A DNA stretch of 64,000 nucleotides from Stieleria maiorica. GTDB lineage: Bacteria; Planctomycetota; Planctomycetia; Pirellulales; Pirellulaceae. Under the pieces are notes generated by a model. The model was not told the DNA's origin, searched no databases, and was given only the letters and a program-made list of their open reading frames with translations. The position numbers were made by a program, and so were the translations under genes. Numbering within the stretch: position 1 is the stretch's first letter; each line of letters opens with the position of its first letter. The stretch spans positions 1,771,409 to 1,835,408 of the forward strand of contig NZ_CP036264.1 in NCBI RefSeq assembly GCF_008035925.1, in the 5' to 3' direction. Below are positions 62,732 to 64,000 of this stretch, one piece after another.

Positions 62732-62953
62732 ATGCAGTCGTTTCGAATCGGCAAGGGGATTCAGGTGGAAGTCTGCAAGGCCAGCAACCGTGCCGAATGG
62801 ACCCCGTACACGACGACCAAGACGAATACGTTTGACGAGCCGGTCAGCCGGACGCGATCGACCGTCGTCTTCCGCAGCGGCCGCTGGTTGCTGCGGGTCA
62901 AACCGCACCACGTCGAAATGTTCAATGGGCTGCGGTGGCTGCGACTGAAGTGA
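62732..62953 (+). CDS. Small conserved-looking protein, unknown
   Basis: 73 residues, MQSFRIGKGIQVEVCKASNR at the N-terminus. The ATG at 62732 is preceded by a strong Shine-Dalgarno agggaggaa (62717-62725), rare in this window, which decides the start over the open frame from 62636. Basic, beta-prone (STVVFRSGRWLLRVKPHH). No family recognised; a nucleic-acid-binding or regulatory peptide is only a guess. Confidence 0.6.
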   Translation: MQSFRIGKGIQVEVCKASNRAEWTPYTTTKTNTFDEPVSRTRSTVVFRSGRWLLRVKPHHVEMFNGLRWLRLK

Positions 62954-63117
62954 CCGGATACCGATCGCGAAATTCCTGGCAACGTTGTCGTGCGGTTTTT
63001 CAAAGTAACCCTCCCCGGGGAACCGTGAAACGAGTCTGCCAACATTGTGTTGATCGCAAGGGGATTGGTCAGCAATAAACTTAAGGCGGTGCGTGACGGA
63101 TGGCATGCTCAACATGC

Positions 63118-64000
63118 CTACATTGTCCCTACATCGGCACCGACGATGTCCTGCAAATGCGAGATGCCATCCCGCTTCAAGATTGTTAACAATCCGCGAT
63201 TGATCCGCCGGACCACACCGGGGCCTTGGTAGATCAAGGCCGTCAACAATTGGACCAGCGACGCGCCCGAGCGGAGTTTCCGGTACGCGTCCTCGGCGCT
63301 GCGGACTCCACCGGCCGCGATGATTCGATAGCGTTGTCGATCCATGCGTCGGTAGAGGTTTGCGATCCTCCGGTCCATCCAATCGGCCGTCGGCGGTCCC
63401 GAAATCGCGCCGGGCCATTCTTTCCAAACCTCACGTGGTGTCGACAGTCCGGTCCTGCGACTCGGTGACAGGTTGAACATGAATCCCTGCACCGATTCGA
63501 ACGGATCAACGGTTTGCAACATCCGATCGATCGCGGCGTCGTTCCAGTCGGGAGATAGCTTCAAGAAGCACGGCACGTCGATCGGAATCGACGCCAATCG
63601 GTCGAGCAGTTCTCGCAGATGCCCCGGCTGGTCAAAGAACGCTCGTCCATCCTGTGTGTTCGGACAACTTAAGTTCAGCATGAAGTACGACGCGTGCCGC
63701 TGCAGCGTCCGCGCCGAAGTCACGTAGTCGTCCAACACCTCGTCGGCGCTGTCGGCTTCTGCACCGATGCCATGATTGGTGTTGACCAGATTGATCCCCA
63801 GCGGCACGGTGATCGGCTGTCGTGCCAGGTGATTCGCAACCTCGGCGGCACCGTCGTTGGGCAATCCGTAGTGTACGCAAATCGCTTCGTCCGCTGGCAG
63901 GCGCCAAAGCCGCGGGGCCGGGTTTCCCGCCGACGGTGACGCGGAAACCGAGCCGATTTCGACGTGTCCGAACCCCAGTGACGCCAGCGCGCCGATCGCA
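63118..64000 (-). CDS. pyrD: Dihydroorotate dehydrogenase-like flavoprotein (partial, N-terminus beyond window)
   Basis: About 294 residues to the window edge, frame open throughout. Class 2-type backbone: GFGHVEIGSVS, GNPAPRLWRLP, FMN-region INLVNTNHG, and C-terminal IIAAGGVRSAEDAYRKLRSG, LVQLLTALIY. In the catalytic loop NLSCPNT a Cys stands where class 2 enzymes have the Ser base (NxSSPNT), which is the class 1 residue. Fourth step of pyrimidine synthesis if functional. I cannot see the N-terminal membrane helix. Confidence 0.85.
   Translation of the reverse strand, partial: AIGALASLGFGHVEIGSVSASPSAGNPAPRLWRLPADEAICVHYGLPNDGAAEVANHLARQPITVPLGINLVNTNHGIGAEADSADEVLDDYVTSARTLQRHASYFMLNLSCPNTQDGRAFFDQPGHLRELLDRLASIPIDVPCFLKLSPDWNDAAIDRMLQTVDPFESVQGFMFNLSPSRRTGLSTPREVWKEWPGAISGPPTADWMDRRIANLYRRMDRQRYRIIAAGGVRSAEDAYRKLRSGASLVQLLTALIYQGPGVVRRINRGLLTILKRDGISHLQDIVGADVGTM

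Overview
The window looks like the chromosome of a planctomycete, most likely a Pirellulaceae member of the Rhodopirellula/Stieleria type (inference from content). Evidence: a run of families first described as planctomycete-specific (DUF1501, DUF1549/DUF1553 'PSD1', PSCyt1-type CxxCH proteins, DUF1559 pseudopilin-like proteins), several very large secreted dehydrogenase/cytochrome proteins, Ser/Thr kinases with odd accessory regions, high GC, few clear Shine-Dalgarno sites, and short GC-rich dispersed repeats in nearly every long intergenic gap. I saw no rRNA, tRNA, CRISPR, transposase or phage gene.

Layout. 1-3.8 kb: a divergent degenerate (pseudo)kinase cut by the edge, a receiver + RsbW-like ATPase protein, and a universal-stress/GspE-ATPase fusion. 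4.1-13.2 kb: a tightly coupled four-gene cassette (DUF1501; DUF1549/1553 multi-haem-motif protein; PPC-domain exported protein; CxxCH + WD40 + coiled-coil protein), every junction overlapping. 13.2-13.95 kb: a 231-bp tandem repeat that copies the 3' end of the next gene. 13.96-17.3 kb (minus): DUF1559, GNAT and AGE-epimerase genes with 4-bp overlaps, plus a His-rich lipoprotein. 17.6-21.3 kb: EamA transporter, Zn-dependent dehydrogenase, exported aldose epimerase, small lipoprotein. 21.5-32.1 kb (minus): Ser/Thr kinase, cupredoxin-cytochrome protein, SGNH-propeller dehydrogenase, cysteine desulfurase, Nudix protein, PQQ-type propeller lipoprotein. 32.6-38.5 kb (minus): voltage-gated K+ channel, lipoprotein, large type II secretin. 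38.6-43.5 kb: guanine-deaminase-like enzyme, DNA polymerase IV, LuxR-type regulator, a 0.7-kb unassigned gap, YdcF/SanA-like protein. 43.75-47.5 kb: a single-chain SGNH-propeller-HEAT-cytochrome protein. 47.8-52.7 kb (minus): flavin/Fe-S oxidase, MoaD, MoaE and a second cysteine desulfurase as one operon. 53.0-57.6 kb: ThuA-NPCBM-propeller protein and a partner cytochrome. 57.6-64 kb: class II-like cytochrome, Zn-ribbon protein, DUF4430-like lipoprotein, aldo/keto reductase, DUF6807 protein, small ORF, and a dihydroorotate dehydrogenase cut by the edge.

How the genes fit together. The dominant theme is exported redox and sugar chemistry. Three versions of one machine (sugar-dehydrogenase-like propeller + HEAT + CxxCH cytochrome) occur, one as a single chain and two split into adjacent genes with different N-terminal modules (SGNH hydrolase or ThuA) and in one case a cupredoxin. 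The four-gene DUF1501 cassette is a fourth cytochrome-bearing system. Parts of a type II secretion/pseudopilin system (GspE-like ATPase, secretin, DUF1559) lie scattered rather than in one operon.

The most notable items are the split-versus-fused propeller/cytochrome set, the four-gene coupled cassette, the USP-GspE fusion, the 231-bp tandem repeat carrying a gene end, a G-quadruplex-capable (AGTTGGG)9 array in a divergent promoter region, and several dispersed repeat families, one of which sits only behind gene 3' ends.
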